Origin: Candidatus Heimdallarchaeota archaeon
GTDB taxonomy: Archaea; Asgardarchaeota; Heimdallarchaeia; Heimdallarchaeales; Heimdallarchaeaceae
Length of the DNA: 64,000 nt
Direction of reading: 5' to 3'
Assembly (NCBI GenBank): GCA_019057815.1
Contig: JAHLWR010000014.1
Coordinates: forward strand, 1 to 64,000
This document shows positions 41,641 to 50,076 of the stretch, piece by piece. How positions within the stretch are numbered: the first letter of the stretch is position 1; every line of letters begins with the position of its first letter. Position numbers and translations under genes: made by a program. The notes below the pieces were generated by a model, which worked only from the letters and a program-made list of their open reading frames with translations, searched no databases and was not told where the DNA came from.

Positions 41641-42948
41641 TTAAAACGTTTTAAGAACATCGATTAAGATATTTAATCCTTCATCTATTTCATCTTTCTC
41701 AATATTCAAGGCAGGACGGAAGCGAATCGTCTTCTCTCCACATGCTAAAATCATTAATTGTTTATCCATTGCTTTATTTTGAATATCATCTCTTATTTTT
41801 TTGGAAGGCAGATCAAAAGCTATCATCAAACCTTTACCCCTAGTATTAGAGATAAGTTCAGGAAAGTCAGTCTGAATCTCGAATAGATGATTGAGCATAT
41901 AAGAACCGTTTTTATCAGATTTGTCAACTAAATCTTCTTTTTCTATAATCTCAAGATATTTCTGAGCCCTTACCATATCAACTAAATTTCCACCAAAAGT
42001 GCTATTAATACGACTTGATTCCTCAAAAACGTTATTCTCTACCTCTTTGATTCTATTTGATGCTAGAATCCCACTAACTTGCATTTTCTTACCAAAAGCA
42101 ATGATATCAGGTTTAGCTTTTTCACCAAAGTGTTCATAACACCAGAATTTTCCTGTCATACCGATACCAGTTTGAATCTCGTCATAAATCAACAGAATTT
42201 CTTTTTCATCGGCAATCTTACGTAATTCCTCAAAAAACTCTTTACGTAAGTGATTATCACCACCTTCACTTTGAATGGGTTCAATTAATATCGCAGCAAT
42301 GTCGTTGCCATATTGGTCTATAGACGCATTTATTTGATTCAAACTTTTTTGTTCAGCTTGTTTAACTTCATCTAAGTGTTGCTCAAGTGGGAAGGTTATA
42401 GCAGGAGATAAAACTCTAGGCCAATCAAATTTGGGGAAATATTTAGTTTTTCTTGGATCAAAAGTGTTAGTTAAACTTAATGTGTAACCACTTCGTCCAT
42501 GGAATGCCTGTTCAAAGTGTATAATCTTTGAACCTACTTCTTTTTCGATTCCTTTTTCAAAGTTCTTTCGAACTTTCCAATCAAAAGAGGCTTTCAGAGC
42601 ATTTTCAACAGCTAAAGCTCCACCACTGATTAAAAAGAGATTAGGTAGAAAACTAGGTATACCAATACGACCAAAAGTATCAACAAAATCTGCCATTTCA
42701 TCAGTATAGAAATCTGAACTACTAGGTTTATTAACAGAAACATAAGCAAGTTTGTCCAAAAACTCTTCTGATACCATTTCAGGATGATTAAAACCTATGG
42801 GAGAAGAAGCAAAAAACGAGAAGAAGTCTAAGTATGTTTTGCCACTTTTCTTATCGTATAATCTACAACCCTTGCTTTTCTGTAAATCAAGAATCATTGA
42901 GAAGCCATCAACAAGCATATATTTTTTTAATTTCTCTAAAGCATCCAT
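41641..42948 (-). CDS. lat: L-lysine 6-transaminase
   Basis: A 435-aa class III PLP aminotransferase. It carries FASSPIGFNHPEM, LFLISGGALAVENALKASFD (cofactor phosphate site), FHGRSGYTLSLTNTFDPRKT (characteristic of lysine 6-transaminase), EPIQSEGGDNH, LLIYDEIQTGIGMTGKFW (PLP-binding Asp) and AFGKKMQVSGI (Schiff-base Lys). It converts lysine to 2-aminoadipate 6-semialdehyde. The saccharopine-dehydrogenase-like protein at the left end may touch the same pathway. A GGAG before the ATG could be its SD site. Confidence 0.88.
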   Translation of the reverse strand: MDALEKLKKYMLVDGFSMILDLQKSKGCRLYDKKSGKTYLDFFSFFASSPIGFNHPEMVSEEFLDKLAYVSVNKPSSSDFYTDEMADFVDTFGRIGIPSFLPNLFLISGGALAVENALKASFDWKVRKNFEKGIEKEVGSKIIHFEQAFHGRSGYTLSLTNTFDPRKTKYFPKFDWPRVLSPAITFPLEQHLDEVKQAEQKSLNQINASIDQYGNDIAAILIEPIQSEGGDNHLRKEFFEELRKIADEKEILLIYDEIQTGIGMTGKFWCYEHFGEKAKPDIIAFGKKMQVSGILASNRIKEVENNVFEESSRINSTFGGNLVDMVRAQKYLEIIEKEDLVDKSDKNGSYMLNHLFEIQTDFPELISNTRGKGLMIAFDLPSKKIRDDIQNKAMDKQLMILACGEKTIRFRPALNIEKDEIDEGLNILIDVLKTF

Positions 42949-43145
42949 TTCAAAATCTCCTTTCTTTGAAAGAAAAGATAAAGCCTTTTTAAATTGTACT
43001 CATGCGTCATTAGAAAAGAGAGAAATGTTGTATTATATATTCTTGAGCTCCTTTCTTCTCTTTACAGAACTGATATTATAGTTAGGATAGGTTTGGTAGA
43101 AATTACATTTTATTAGCTGAGAAAGCTCACAGTTTAATTGCAACT
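42949..43145. other. intergenic region, nothing recognised
   Basis: AT-rich spacing between the lysine transaminase promoter side and the 3' end of the D-aminoacylase gene. No RNA gene or repeat seen. Confidence 0.4.
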
Positions 43146-44768
43146 CTATATTCTTAGAATTTTTCCTTCCAGAACTTCTTGCAGTTTTCCTTTCTCTACA
43201 GTAATCTTACCATTTACGATAACATAATCTATTCCTGTCGAGAATCTATGAGGTTCTTCATATGTAGCTTCATCTTTAACAGTTTCAGGATCGAATATTA
43301 CTATATCCGCCCAGTAGTTTTCTTTTATTAGTCCACGTTCTTCTAAATCCAGTTTCTTCGCTGGGAATCCAGTCATCTTCCAGATTGCTTCTTCTAATGA
43401 CAACCATTTTTCTTCTCTTACAAATTTACCTAGCACTCTTGGGAATGTTCCATAAAATCTAGGATGGGGTTTACCATGACTTAAAGGACCTTCGGGAGAA
43501 ACACCTGAACCATCGGTTGAGACCATACTATATTCACTTGTCATAATCCTTTTGATATCTTCTTCTCCCATACTTTCGATTGTTATCCAAACCGCACCTT
43601 TCTCGTCACTAATTATACTAAAGAGAGTTTCATAATCATCTTTAAGATTTCGTATTTTTGTTATTTCAGCAATGCTTTTTCCTTCAATGTCTAACCATTT
43701 ATCAGTTTTAACCGAAGCAATGAAGATATTCTCAAAACCTTGATGTTTAGCAAAGTTCTCTTGATCTGTTAATCCTTCTTCCATCTCGTTTTTGATTTTC
43801 TCTCTATTCTTTGCATCATCTAATCTTTCAAGTATTGATTCAATTCCACCAACGTGAACCCAAGGAGGGAGAATAGTGATAAGAGAAGTCATACTTCTAT
43901 TGTAGGGGTATTGATCACAAGTTATGTCCAATCCTCTTTGATTTGCTTCATGAATAATCTGTAATGTTTTCTTACTTAATCCCCAATTAGTTATACCTGA
44001 AGCTTTATGGTGAGCAATTTGTCCGCTCTTACAACCTGACGCTTCAACAATACGAATAAACTCTTCTACAGCTTTAACAACTTTTGCACCCTCATCGCGG
44101 ATATGGGAGAAGTATATTCTATTATATTTAGCAACTATCTTAGCGAGTTCAATCACTTCATCTGTCTTAGCATAAACTTGAGGAGAATATATTAAGCCTG
44201 TACTCATACCAAAAGCTCCAGACTGCAAAGCTTCTTCGACATAGGATTGCATTTTAATTAATTCTTCAGAGGTTGGTGGACGATCTTCATAACCTGGTCC
44301 CCCAGCAAGGCGGATAGCGCCAAAACCGACAAAAGGAACAATATTCATAGAACATTTACCTTTCTCCAGTTCTTTCAAATAATCTTCAAAACTCCTCCAA
44401 GACAGATCAATTTCAACACCTGGAGGACTCCACATGTCAACTTCTTTTTTGAAAAGATCAAAGGTTTCGTCACTGATAGGTGCAAGTGAAATACCGCATT
44501 GTCCCACAGCAGCTGTTGTTATACCTTGAGTAATCATGGATTCAAGCTTGTTGCTGATTGGAATATTGCTGTCAGAATGACTGTGAATATCAATAAATCC
44601 TGGAGCAATAATTAACCCTTTTGCATCAATTACTATGGTTGCTTTATCAGAGATTACTTTTTTAATTTTGGTTATTTTTCCTTCTTTAATCGCTAAATCT
44701 GATAAATAGGGAGGATTACCTGTACCATCAACAATTCTTCCATTGTTTATAACAATATCATAAACCAT
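43146..44768 (-). CDS. N-acyl-D-amino-acid deacylase (amidohydrolase superfamily)
   Basis: A 540-aa protein with the D-aminoacylase layout: a small N-terminal beta part (DIVINNGRIVDGTGNPPYLS), the HxH metal motif (GFIDIHSHSDSN), YFSHIRDEGAKV, GQIAHHKASG (metal His pair), and STDGSGVSPEGPLSHGKPHP. The C-terminus restores the beta part (EERGLIKENYWADIVIFDPE). It removes acyl groups from D-amino acids or related compounds. It ends about 200 bp before the transaminase start; a functional link between them is possible but unproven. It lies 88 bp from the TnpB element. Confidence 0.87.
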   Translation of the reverse strand: MVYDIVINNGRIVDGTGNPPYLSDLAIKEGKITKIKKVISDKATIVIDAKGLIIAPGFIDIHSHSDSNIPISNKLESMITQGITTAAVGQCGISLAPISDETFDLFKKEVDMWSPPGVEIDLSWRSFEDYLKELEKGKCSMNIVPFVGFGAIRLAGGPGYEDRPPTSEELIKMQSYVEEALQSGAFGMSTGLIYSPQVYAKTDEVIELAKIVAKYNRIYFSHIRDEGAKVVKAVEEFIRIVEASGCKSGQIAHHKASGITNWGLSKKTLQIIHEANQRGLDITCDQYPYNRSMTSLITILPPWVHVGGIESILERLDDAKNREKIKNEMEEGLTDQENFAKHQGFENIFIASVKTDKWLDIEGKSIAEITKIRNLKDDYETLFSIISDEKGAVWITIESMGEEDIKRIMTSEYSMVSTDGSGVSPEGPLSHGKPHPRFYGTFPRVLGKFVREEKWLSLEEAIWKMTGFPAKKLDLEERGLIKENYWADIVIFDPETVKDEATYEEPHRFSTGIDYVIVNGKITVEKGKLQEVLEGKILRI

Positions 44769-44855
44769 TTTACTCGAGTGAATTCACCCAACATCGTTTA
44801 TAACTGTTCCTTCTTCCTTCAGACTAACTAAAATAGAATAACTGGAAATAACAAA

Positions 44856-44882
44856 CATGAGTTATTTTCCCCACTTTCCCCA
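44856..44882 (+). repeat. left terminal inverted repeat of TnpB element
   Basis: Core ATTTTCCCCACTTTCCCCA at 44864-44882, preceded by CATGAGTT. It matches the inverted right end except for four bases next to CATG and one in the core. Confidence 0.75.
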
Positions 44883-44883
44883 G

Positions 44884-45110
44884 ATTGAAGGGTAGTGGAA
44901 GACAATTTTGAGGACTCTGCCCAACCCAGGAGCGTTTAAGGGAGCATCGCTTAAAGCAGTAGTTTAGGGAGTTTCAAGCTCTGGGATTACACCTCCAACA
45001 CACAGTGTTAGCGGAGGTGAGAGGGTTCATCTCCTCACCGGGACTCATTACTGGAGACAGTGTTATTGAGAACCTTAGGCTCTCACTCCAGCTCCGGGGG
45101 TAAGCAGATG
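44884..45110 (-). ncRNA. candidate omega (guide) RNA region of TnpB
   Basis: The stretch from the end of tnpB to the left element end is unusually GC-rich and self-complementary. The clearest hairpin is CACCTCC (44990-44996) with GGAGGTG (45013-45019), extended by AACAC/GTGTT; a second pairs TTTAAG (44935-44940) with CTTAAA (44950-44955). TnpB nucleases use a structured RNA from exactly this 3' position. In that model the guide would be the bases just beyond the left end of the element. Boundaries are approximate. Confidence 0.5.
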
Positions 45111-46553
45111 ACTCTGCTTCGTCTGTAGCCATTGGCTCAAGACAGGGAAGACACGAAAAGAAATGAGTGGAAAAAACTTTCCACTAACTTGGTCTTTAAT
45201 GGAGTTGTATTTTGGTTGCAGAACATATTTTATCAGTCTTTTAGCAATATTCTTCGCCCCATTCAAGTCTGCATTAAGGTTGTACCCACAGGTATGGCAG
45301 ATGAATGTTGGTTGGTTGGGACGGATAGTGTGATAGGATCCACAACGCGAACAATAAGAAGATGTTCCCGATTCACCTATTGCTAGTATCCTGTGCTCCT
45401 CCCATCCTTGTAAAGAGAGCTTGAATTTCAGCAATTCTACCACTCTCCTATAATTCCATTTGTGGACATTTTTACGAGAGTGAGGGTAGAGATTACCCCT
45501 ATAATGACTCTTGCGGATATGAAGGGGGAAGCCTACCACTACATAGAGGTCATATCTCTTGCCAACAGAGAGAATATACTTTACTAACTTGTTGACATAG
45601 GTGTGGTCGGTTAGTTGATGTTCTGTTCTTTGGCGCTTTCTGAGCGATTTAAGTTGGTGGAGAAGACTGTCTCTCTTGTTTACATTCAAACTATGTTTAG
45701 CACTAATTTTCTGCAGTTTAGCGATCTTTCTTTCAGTTTCCTTTAGTAGTTTTTTTCGTGTCTTATCAGACCAGAATCTGATCTCATGACGATTGATAGC
45801 TCCTTTCGGAGTTAACAGTGCACTTACTGCACGCTTGTTGATTCCTAGGTCTATCCCCAGCACAGCTGGAGGACGAGAAGAAGAGTATTTATCTGGAACA
45901 TGAAGCAAGATGAAATGTACCCACCACTCCTTCTTCTTGGGATAGCAGAGCACTTCTAGTGCCTGTAATTTCCCCTGATTTAGGTTATGTTCATGATAAG
46001 GTGAACAAGCTAAAGGTAACCACAATTTCTCGTGTTTGTGAGTGTTGTTCTTCTTTGTATCGAAGGAGTCTCTTATCCCCACCCACCATCGGGCAATGGA
46101 GTTGGAAGGAGAACAAGTAAGAATAAACCTTTTAGCATGTGATAGCTGTGTCCGGGGGATTTTTTTAAGTGTAGGATCTTTAGCAGGCGCTGAGTTATTT
46201 GCTTGTTGACTGTGGTAGATGGCTACAGCGTTCTCTCTACATTCTTGGAACTCATTCTGAGAGCAGCGTGGAAAGCTCTTTTTAAAATCGTGTCTAACTG
46301 TAGGGCGATTGGGTAATTTATTCATCTTGCATGTTGTAAGCGTAAGATGGTCTAGTTTTGCTTTACTCACCTTCTTCTTACCCTTCTTTGTTATTGCTAT
46401 TTGCTCTTCATTGTGGTATATTACTTTGAGGTACTGTTTGATTATTCTCGTGTCTCTCCCCGTAATCTGTTCCAGTCTTTTTCTTTTCCGTGTTGTGATC
46501 ACTTCTGCTTTCACTCTCACTTTTACAGTCGTTCTCACCCCACTTCTCGTCAT
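45075..46553 (-). CDS. tnpB: TnpB-family RNA-guided nuclease, RuvC-II glutamate relocated
   Basis: A 492-aa protein. The RuvC-I aspartate is D235 in VLGIDLGINKRAVSALLTPK. The usual RuvC-II site reads YDLYVVVGFPLHIRKSHYRG, with Gly341 where Glu is expected. A Glu (E394) appears instead in ILAIGESGTSSYCSRCG, directly before the zinc finger (C401, C404, C419, C422), and the RuvC-III aspartate is D429 in GYNLNADLNGAKNIAKRL. This layout resembles the rearranged active site described for Fanzor and some TnpB lineages. The N-terminal 200 residues are basic (nucleic acid binding). Codons are less AT-rich than neighbouring genes. Confidence 0.88.
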   Translation of the reverse strand: MTRSGVRTTVKVRVKAEVITTRKRKRLEQITGRDTRIIKQYLKVIYHNEEQIAITKKGKKKVSKAKLDHLTLTTCKMNKLPNRPTVRHDFKKSFPRCSQNEFQECRENAVAIYHSQQANNSAPAKDPTLKKIPRTQLSHAKRFILTCSPSNSIARWWVGIRDSFDTKKNNTHKHEKLWLPLACSPYHEHNLNQGKLQALEVLCYPKKKEWWVHFILLHVPDKYSSSRPPAVLGIDLGINKRAVSALLTPKGAINRHEIRFWSDKTRKKLLKETERKIAKLQKISAKHSLNVNKRDSLLHQLKSLRKRQRTEHQLTDHTYVNKLVKYILSVGKRYDLYVVVGFPLHIRKSHYRGNLYPHSRKNVHKWNYRRVVELLKFKLSLQGWEEHRILAIGESGTSSYCSRCGSYHTIRPNQPTFICHTCGYNLNADLNGAKNIAKRLIKYVLQPKYNSIKDQVSGKFFPLISFRVFPVLSQWLQTKQSHLLTPGAGVRA

Positions 46554-46606
46554 TCTAGGATCATTACTTATGTTAGATTTCCCTATAAAAAGTTAACTCA
46601 AATGTG

Positions 46607-46633
46607 GGGAAAGCGGGGAAAATTTACCATGCT
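46607..46633 (-). repeat. right terminal inverted repeat of TnpB element
   Basis: TGGGGAAAGCGGGGAAAAT (46607-46625), then TTACCATG. It is the inverted partner of 44856-44882 and lies 53 bp upstream of the tnpB start. Confidence 0.75.
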
Positions 46634-46699
46634 TACATTACTATTCAAAAAAAATAAGATGTTTTTAGTTATGCAGAAATAGATGAAAGAGAAGAATAG

Positions 46700-46825
46700 T
46701 TATCTTCTTTTTTTCAGAAAAAAAGTTAAGCTTATTCCTCCAACTACAATAACTAACCCAGCAATGTAATATAATATGTGTTGGATTTGTTCAATTGCAG
46801 AACAGTAGTGTTCTGGAAAGGGGTT
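46700..46825 (-). pseudogene. remnant: C-terminal membrane anchor of a lost protein
   Basis: The minus strand reads AIEQIQHILYYIAGLVIVVG, then GISLTFFLKKRR and a stop, a typical C-terminal membrane helix with basic tail like those of exported proteins in this window. The frame stays open only about 50 codons, without a start, and runs antisense into the beginning of the next gene. It is the end of a removed gene, just outside the TnpB element. Confidence 0.4.
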
Positions 46826-46851
46826 TATTAGGGAGCAAGATATGGATTAAA

Positions 46852-47604
46852 ATGAGTATCATGAAAATTAAACCAGTCCACAAAAGCATTATTTTTGGAA
46901 TAGTAACAGCTTTAATAGCAACTTCATTAGTAGTAGGAGTTTATTTTGGAGTAACTTCTCGTGATAATAATCAGTTATTGCCCCCTTTCGAATGGGATTT
47001 CTCCTCAATAAAGAACCTTTCATTACAAATGAGTGAACGTTCAGAGTATATTTTAGCAACATCCATAGAAACTAACATAAATGACAGTAGTGGTATGTTG
47101 ACTTCTTATTTCAATCATTCAGTTCATTCGATCTATAGTTGGTATAATACTGAAACAGGAGAATGGATGTTGGTAATAAACGATTACCTCAATAACAGTC
47201 TGGATTATGATAAAATTTACAAAATCCAACCAGATATTTTAAGTCCATTTTATCTTGCCCTAAATACAGATCTTCAGACAATACAGAACCAAGTAGACAT
47301 AAGCGAGAATTACTGGGAAGAACTGAGAGCAAAAGAGTCTGCAATCCTCTCTATAACTATAACACATGCTTATCAAGATGGAACAAGGATTGTTATAGTT
47401 GCTTTTGAAAACACTATTTTTGTAAACCTCATAAGTTTTATAGAGTATCATGGTGATTTCGATAATTGGGGTGTAAAAATAGACCCTAAAGCAGAATTTG
47501 AAAATGGTAAGGTTAAGTACGATGTTTTCTACAAGGCAGATATTCCTGAGTTCTTACCAAATTATACAAATGCAACTAATGCGTTTTTAGAACTATTTTA
47601 CTGA
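46852..47604 (+). CDS. hypothetical exported protein with N-terminal anchor
   Basis: The frame opens at a TTG (46795), but ATG 46852 (MSIMKIKPVHKSIIFG) gives a sensible anchor and 250 aa; ATG 46861 is also possible. Helix: SIIFGIVTALIATSLVVGVY. The outside domain (about 220 residues; WYNTETGEWMLVINDYLNNS, IVIVAFENTIFVNLISFIEY) is not recognised. The membrane winged-helix regulator gene follows 22 bp downstream, so the pair likely forms one unit in which this protein might be the sensor partner. Confidence 0.6.
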   Translation: MSIMKIKPVHKSIIFGIVTALIATSLVVGVYFGVTSRDNNQLLPPFEWDFSSIKNLSLQMSERSEYILATSIETNINDSSGMLTSYFNHSVHSIYSWYNTETGEWMLVINDYLNNSLDYDKIYKIQPDILSPFYLALNTDLQTIQNQVDISENYWEELRAKESAILSITITHAYQDGTRIVIVAFENTIFVNLISFIEYHGDFDNWGVKIDPKAEFENGKVKYDVFYKADIPEFLPNYTNATNAFLELFY

Positions 47605-47626
47605 ATTTTCCAAAAAGAGTGATGCA

Positions 47627-48118
47627 ATGAGTAAGCAAACAGAAACCAAATTCGAGCAAATACTTGAAAATCCGATCACACTAAAGCTTTTCATTTTCTT
47701 AAAATCAAAAAATCCTGAAAGTGTAGGAATACGTGAAGTAATGAGAGCAACCAAAATGAAAAGCTCAAGCACAGTAAGTCGGCATCTAGAAACAATGGAT
47801 GAAATCGGGCTAGTTCAAAAACTCCCATCAAATAGATACATTTTGACTTCTAAAGGGTTGTCACTACGAAGTTTCCAAGTACCAGTAAAATTAACCGCAA
47901 ACCTAGTTAAAGGAAACTTTGTCACAATCTCCACCTATCAAATCAGTTTTTTAATAATGATGAGTCTTTCGACATTTATACTAATTTGGTATGATATATT
48001 CCTTGCAGCAATAAATGGATTAGTAGGGCTAATCATTGGATTGTTAATAAGTTTGAAAAATTGGTTCACAATTAAAAAACAAATGAAGACTTATAGAGAT
48101 ATTAATAATGATCATTAG
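47627..48118 (+). CDS. membrane-bound winged-helix transcriptional regulator
   Basis: A 163-aa protein. Residues 10-85 form a winged helix (NPITLKLFIFLKSKNPESVG, then STVSRHLETMDEIGLVQKLP and RYILTSKGLSLRSF), and residues 105-150 contain two membrane helices (FLIMMSLSTFILIWY, FLAAINGLVGLIIGLLISL). The DNA-binding domain is thus cytoplasmic and membrane tethered. It follows the anchored exported protein by 22 bp. ATG start with an A-rich leader. The target genes are unknown. Confidence 0.75.
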   Translation: MSKQTETKFEQILENPITLKLFIFLKSKNPESVGIREVMRATKMKSSSTVSRHLETMDEIGLVQKLPSNRYILTSKGLSLRSFQVPVKLTANLVKGNFVTISTYQISFLIMMSLSTFILIWYDIFLAAINGLVGLIIGLLISLKNWFTIKKQMKTYRDINNDH

Positions 48119-48458
48119 AGGTTTTCTGAATATTTTCAATTTTATAACAGATAAAACTTTTATTCCAATATATCTTGCAATGAACGAACATTTGTTTTGA
48201 AGCAGAAAAAAGAGGTTAAAGAAGGAGAGTGTGGAGGAAAAATGCCCAAAAAAAGGTATGAAATGTATAGGCAGCGGAAAGATATCAACCACCTATACAT
48301 TTGTTGGCTAGGGGTTTTCTTTGGGCAAAGCAACATTGTTAAGTTTTTAATATATAGTTTCTAGTAGTTTTTTCCGCGATAAAAATACTAAAATATCGGT
48401 TTTCAACTTAATTTTCCAATTCTTTAAATATTTAAAACTGAATCATTTTTAGTGTAAA
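48119..48458. other. intergenic region, possible mini-ORF only
   Basis: The only feature is a 40-codon frame (48242-48364; MPKKRYEMYRQRKDINHLYI) with a GGAGG motif ending 5 bases before its ATG. Composition in the rest is AT-rich. No RNA gene recognised. Confidence 0.3.
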
Positions 48459-49310
48459 ATGAAAACTAACTCTATTTATGTTGGTTGTACTGGTTTCAAC
48501 TATAACAGCTGGAAATCGAAATTTGGCGGTTTCTATCCTCCTAGAGTAGATAATAAGCATCTTTTAGATTTTTATGTTACTCTGTTCTCTTGCTGTGAAA
48601 TTAATTCCACGTTTTATAACATACCAAAATTAGAAACTACCCAAAGATGGGCAAAATCTTTACCAGAAGAATTTATTATAACTGCAAAACTCCCTAAAAT
48701 AATCTCCCAAGCTGAAAACTTAGCTGCAACTGAAAATGAACTCTTATTTTTTCTGAATGCAATGGAACCTTTGAGAAAAAATCTTGGTCCTTTTATTCTC
48801 CAATGCTACCCGAATTTTGATAAAAACAATTTTTCATTCCAGCATTTAGAAGAATTCCTGGATTTCTATCCCCTAGATAAGTTCGAACTTGCAGTAGAAC
48901 TAAGACATACCTCCTGGTATGATGAAGACACATTTGATCTCCTTAACAAAAAGAATGTTGGAATTGTCAGTTCATACTTGCCTTATCTACCATTCGACCT
49001 TTTTGAAGAAGTAAAAAAGGAATATTGTTACATTCGCTTAATAGGTTCACACAATCAGGAAATTGAACTTGGAAAAGAGGGAGTTAATAGAGAAGAACAT
49101 TATATTGAAATCATTTCTAGATTTACTGAATTAATGAGAAATAAGAAAAAATTTGGTGCTTATGTAATGGTTAATAACCACTATTCAGGTTATGCTCCTC
49201 CTATTGCTAAAAATATTATAGAAAAATTCATCGAATTTGGTTATAAACCTATAGAACCTCTCGTAACAGCTTATAAAGGGCAATCTAATTTATCAGACTT
49301 TTTCTCATGA
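48459..49310 (+). CDS. DUF72 (YecE-like) protein
   Basis: A 283-aa TIM-barrel-like protein. Signatures are IYVGCTGFNYNSWKSKFGGF, the helix ending FSCCEINSTFYNIPKLETTQ, then FIITAKLPKIISQ, LELAVELRHTSW-type (here FELAVELRHTSWYDEDTFDL), and KKFGAYVMVNNHYSGYAPP, all conserved in DUF72. Function of the family is not established. It is monocistronic. Confidence 0.9.
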   Translation: MKTNSIYVGCTGFNYNSWKSKFGGFYPPRVDNKHLLDFYVTLFSCCEINSTFYNIPKLETTQRWAKSLPEEFIITAKLPKIISQAENLAATENELLFFLNAMEPLRKNLGPFILQCYPNFDKNNFSFQHLEEFLDFYPLDKFELAVELRHTSWYDEDTFDLLNKKNVGIVSSYLPYLPFDLFEEVKKEYCYIRLIGSHNQEIELGKEGVNREEHYIEIISRFTELMRNKKKFGAYVMVNNHYSGYAPPIAKNIIEKFIEFGYKPIEPLVTAYKGQSNLSDFFS

Positions 49311-49491
49311 AAAAGAAAAAACCAAAAAATAGTTTTTATATTTGAATTTTTACATTTTTTTTACTTATTTACTTGAAATATAAACATGAAATCATAGAAA
49401 AGGCAACTATTATGGATAATAATCAAGAAAAACTACTACTTCTTTAAGAATTTTATTACTGTATCTGAAAAACTAATAATATTTAAAAAGA

Positions 49492-49866
49492 TCAACTCGT
49501 GTTAGAATTAAAAAGCTCCTTTACCATCCTTTTTAATTCACTAATTCTTATTGGTTTTCTAATAACGTCTATAGCTCCTGCTTGGAGCATCTGTTGTTGC
49601 AGTTTTCCACCAAAAGCTGATATTCCCAGAATTTGAATTTGGGGGTATCTGTTACTTATTATTTTAGTAGCTTCTGTTCCATCTAAAACAGGCATTTTTA
49701 TATCCATCAAAATTAGGTCTGGTAACCAAGTTTCAACAGTTTCAACAGCAATTTTACCATTTATAGCTGTTTTAATTACATAAGATTTTAATGCAATAGA
49801 GAAAATTGTAATAACGTCCTCATTATCGTCAACTATTAATATCCTCTTATTATTCACAAGAGACAA
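49492..49866 (-). CDS. stand-alone CheY-like receiver
   Basis: A 124-aa receiver domain. Acidic pair D13-D14 (LIVDDNED), phosphorylated D55 (DLILMDIKMPVLDG), Ser83 and K104 (VIRKPIRI) are all present. The longest frame starts with TTG (49866); a GTG at 49857 is an alternative. No output domain, so it acts by protein contact. It lies at one edge of the signalling island and may be a phosphorelay partner of the kinase at 55363. Confidence 0.88.
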   Translation of the reverse strand: MSLVNNKRILIVDDNEDVITIFSIALKSYVIKTAINGKIAVETVETWLPDLILMDIKMPVLDGTEATKIISNRYPQIQILGISAFGGKLQQQMLQAGAIDVIRKPIRISELKRMVKELFNSNTS

Positions 49867-50076
49867 ACCTTAATCTTAATGGTTAATTTTAGTATCTAGT
49901 ATTATTTAAGCTTGTTGTCAAACTATAGAATAATATAATTCCTTTTTAATAAATGCACATAATATCGATTTTAATAATGAAAAGATATTAATAGAAATGA
50001 GGAAAAAATCATTTGTACAACAAATTTTGTAAGAATTCAAAAATTAAGATTTTCACAACTTAATACAATTCTTTTA
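49867..50076. other. intergenic region, nothing recognised
   Basis: AT-rich gap between the small GTPase stop and the receiver start. It probably carries the receiver promoter; no clear element singled out. Confidence 0.3.

Larger units (their letters stand above)
44856..46633 (-). mobile_element. TnpB-encoding element with imperfect terminal inverted repeats
   Basis: The ends match over 27 bp (22 identical when inverted), and both outermost bases are CATG, which reads the same on both strands and may be a target duplication. Inside are a tnpB gene and a GC-rich structured stretch at its 3' side. The composition is less AT-rich than the surroundings, suggesting recent arrival. No TnpA or other transposase lies inside, so it would need helper activity in trans. 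Classic IS200/IS605 elements lack terminal inverted repeats, so this is not a standard member. Confidence 0.75.

Noticed and set aside
44856-46633. Standard IS200/IS605 element with TnpA
   Set aside because: No Y1 transposase frame is present and the ends are inverted repeats, which that family lacks.
46309-46682. Hydrophobic plus-strand frames over the start of tnpB
   Set aside because: Antisense of the basic TnpB N-terminus; Lys/Arg codons read as Leu/Phe on the other strand.
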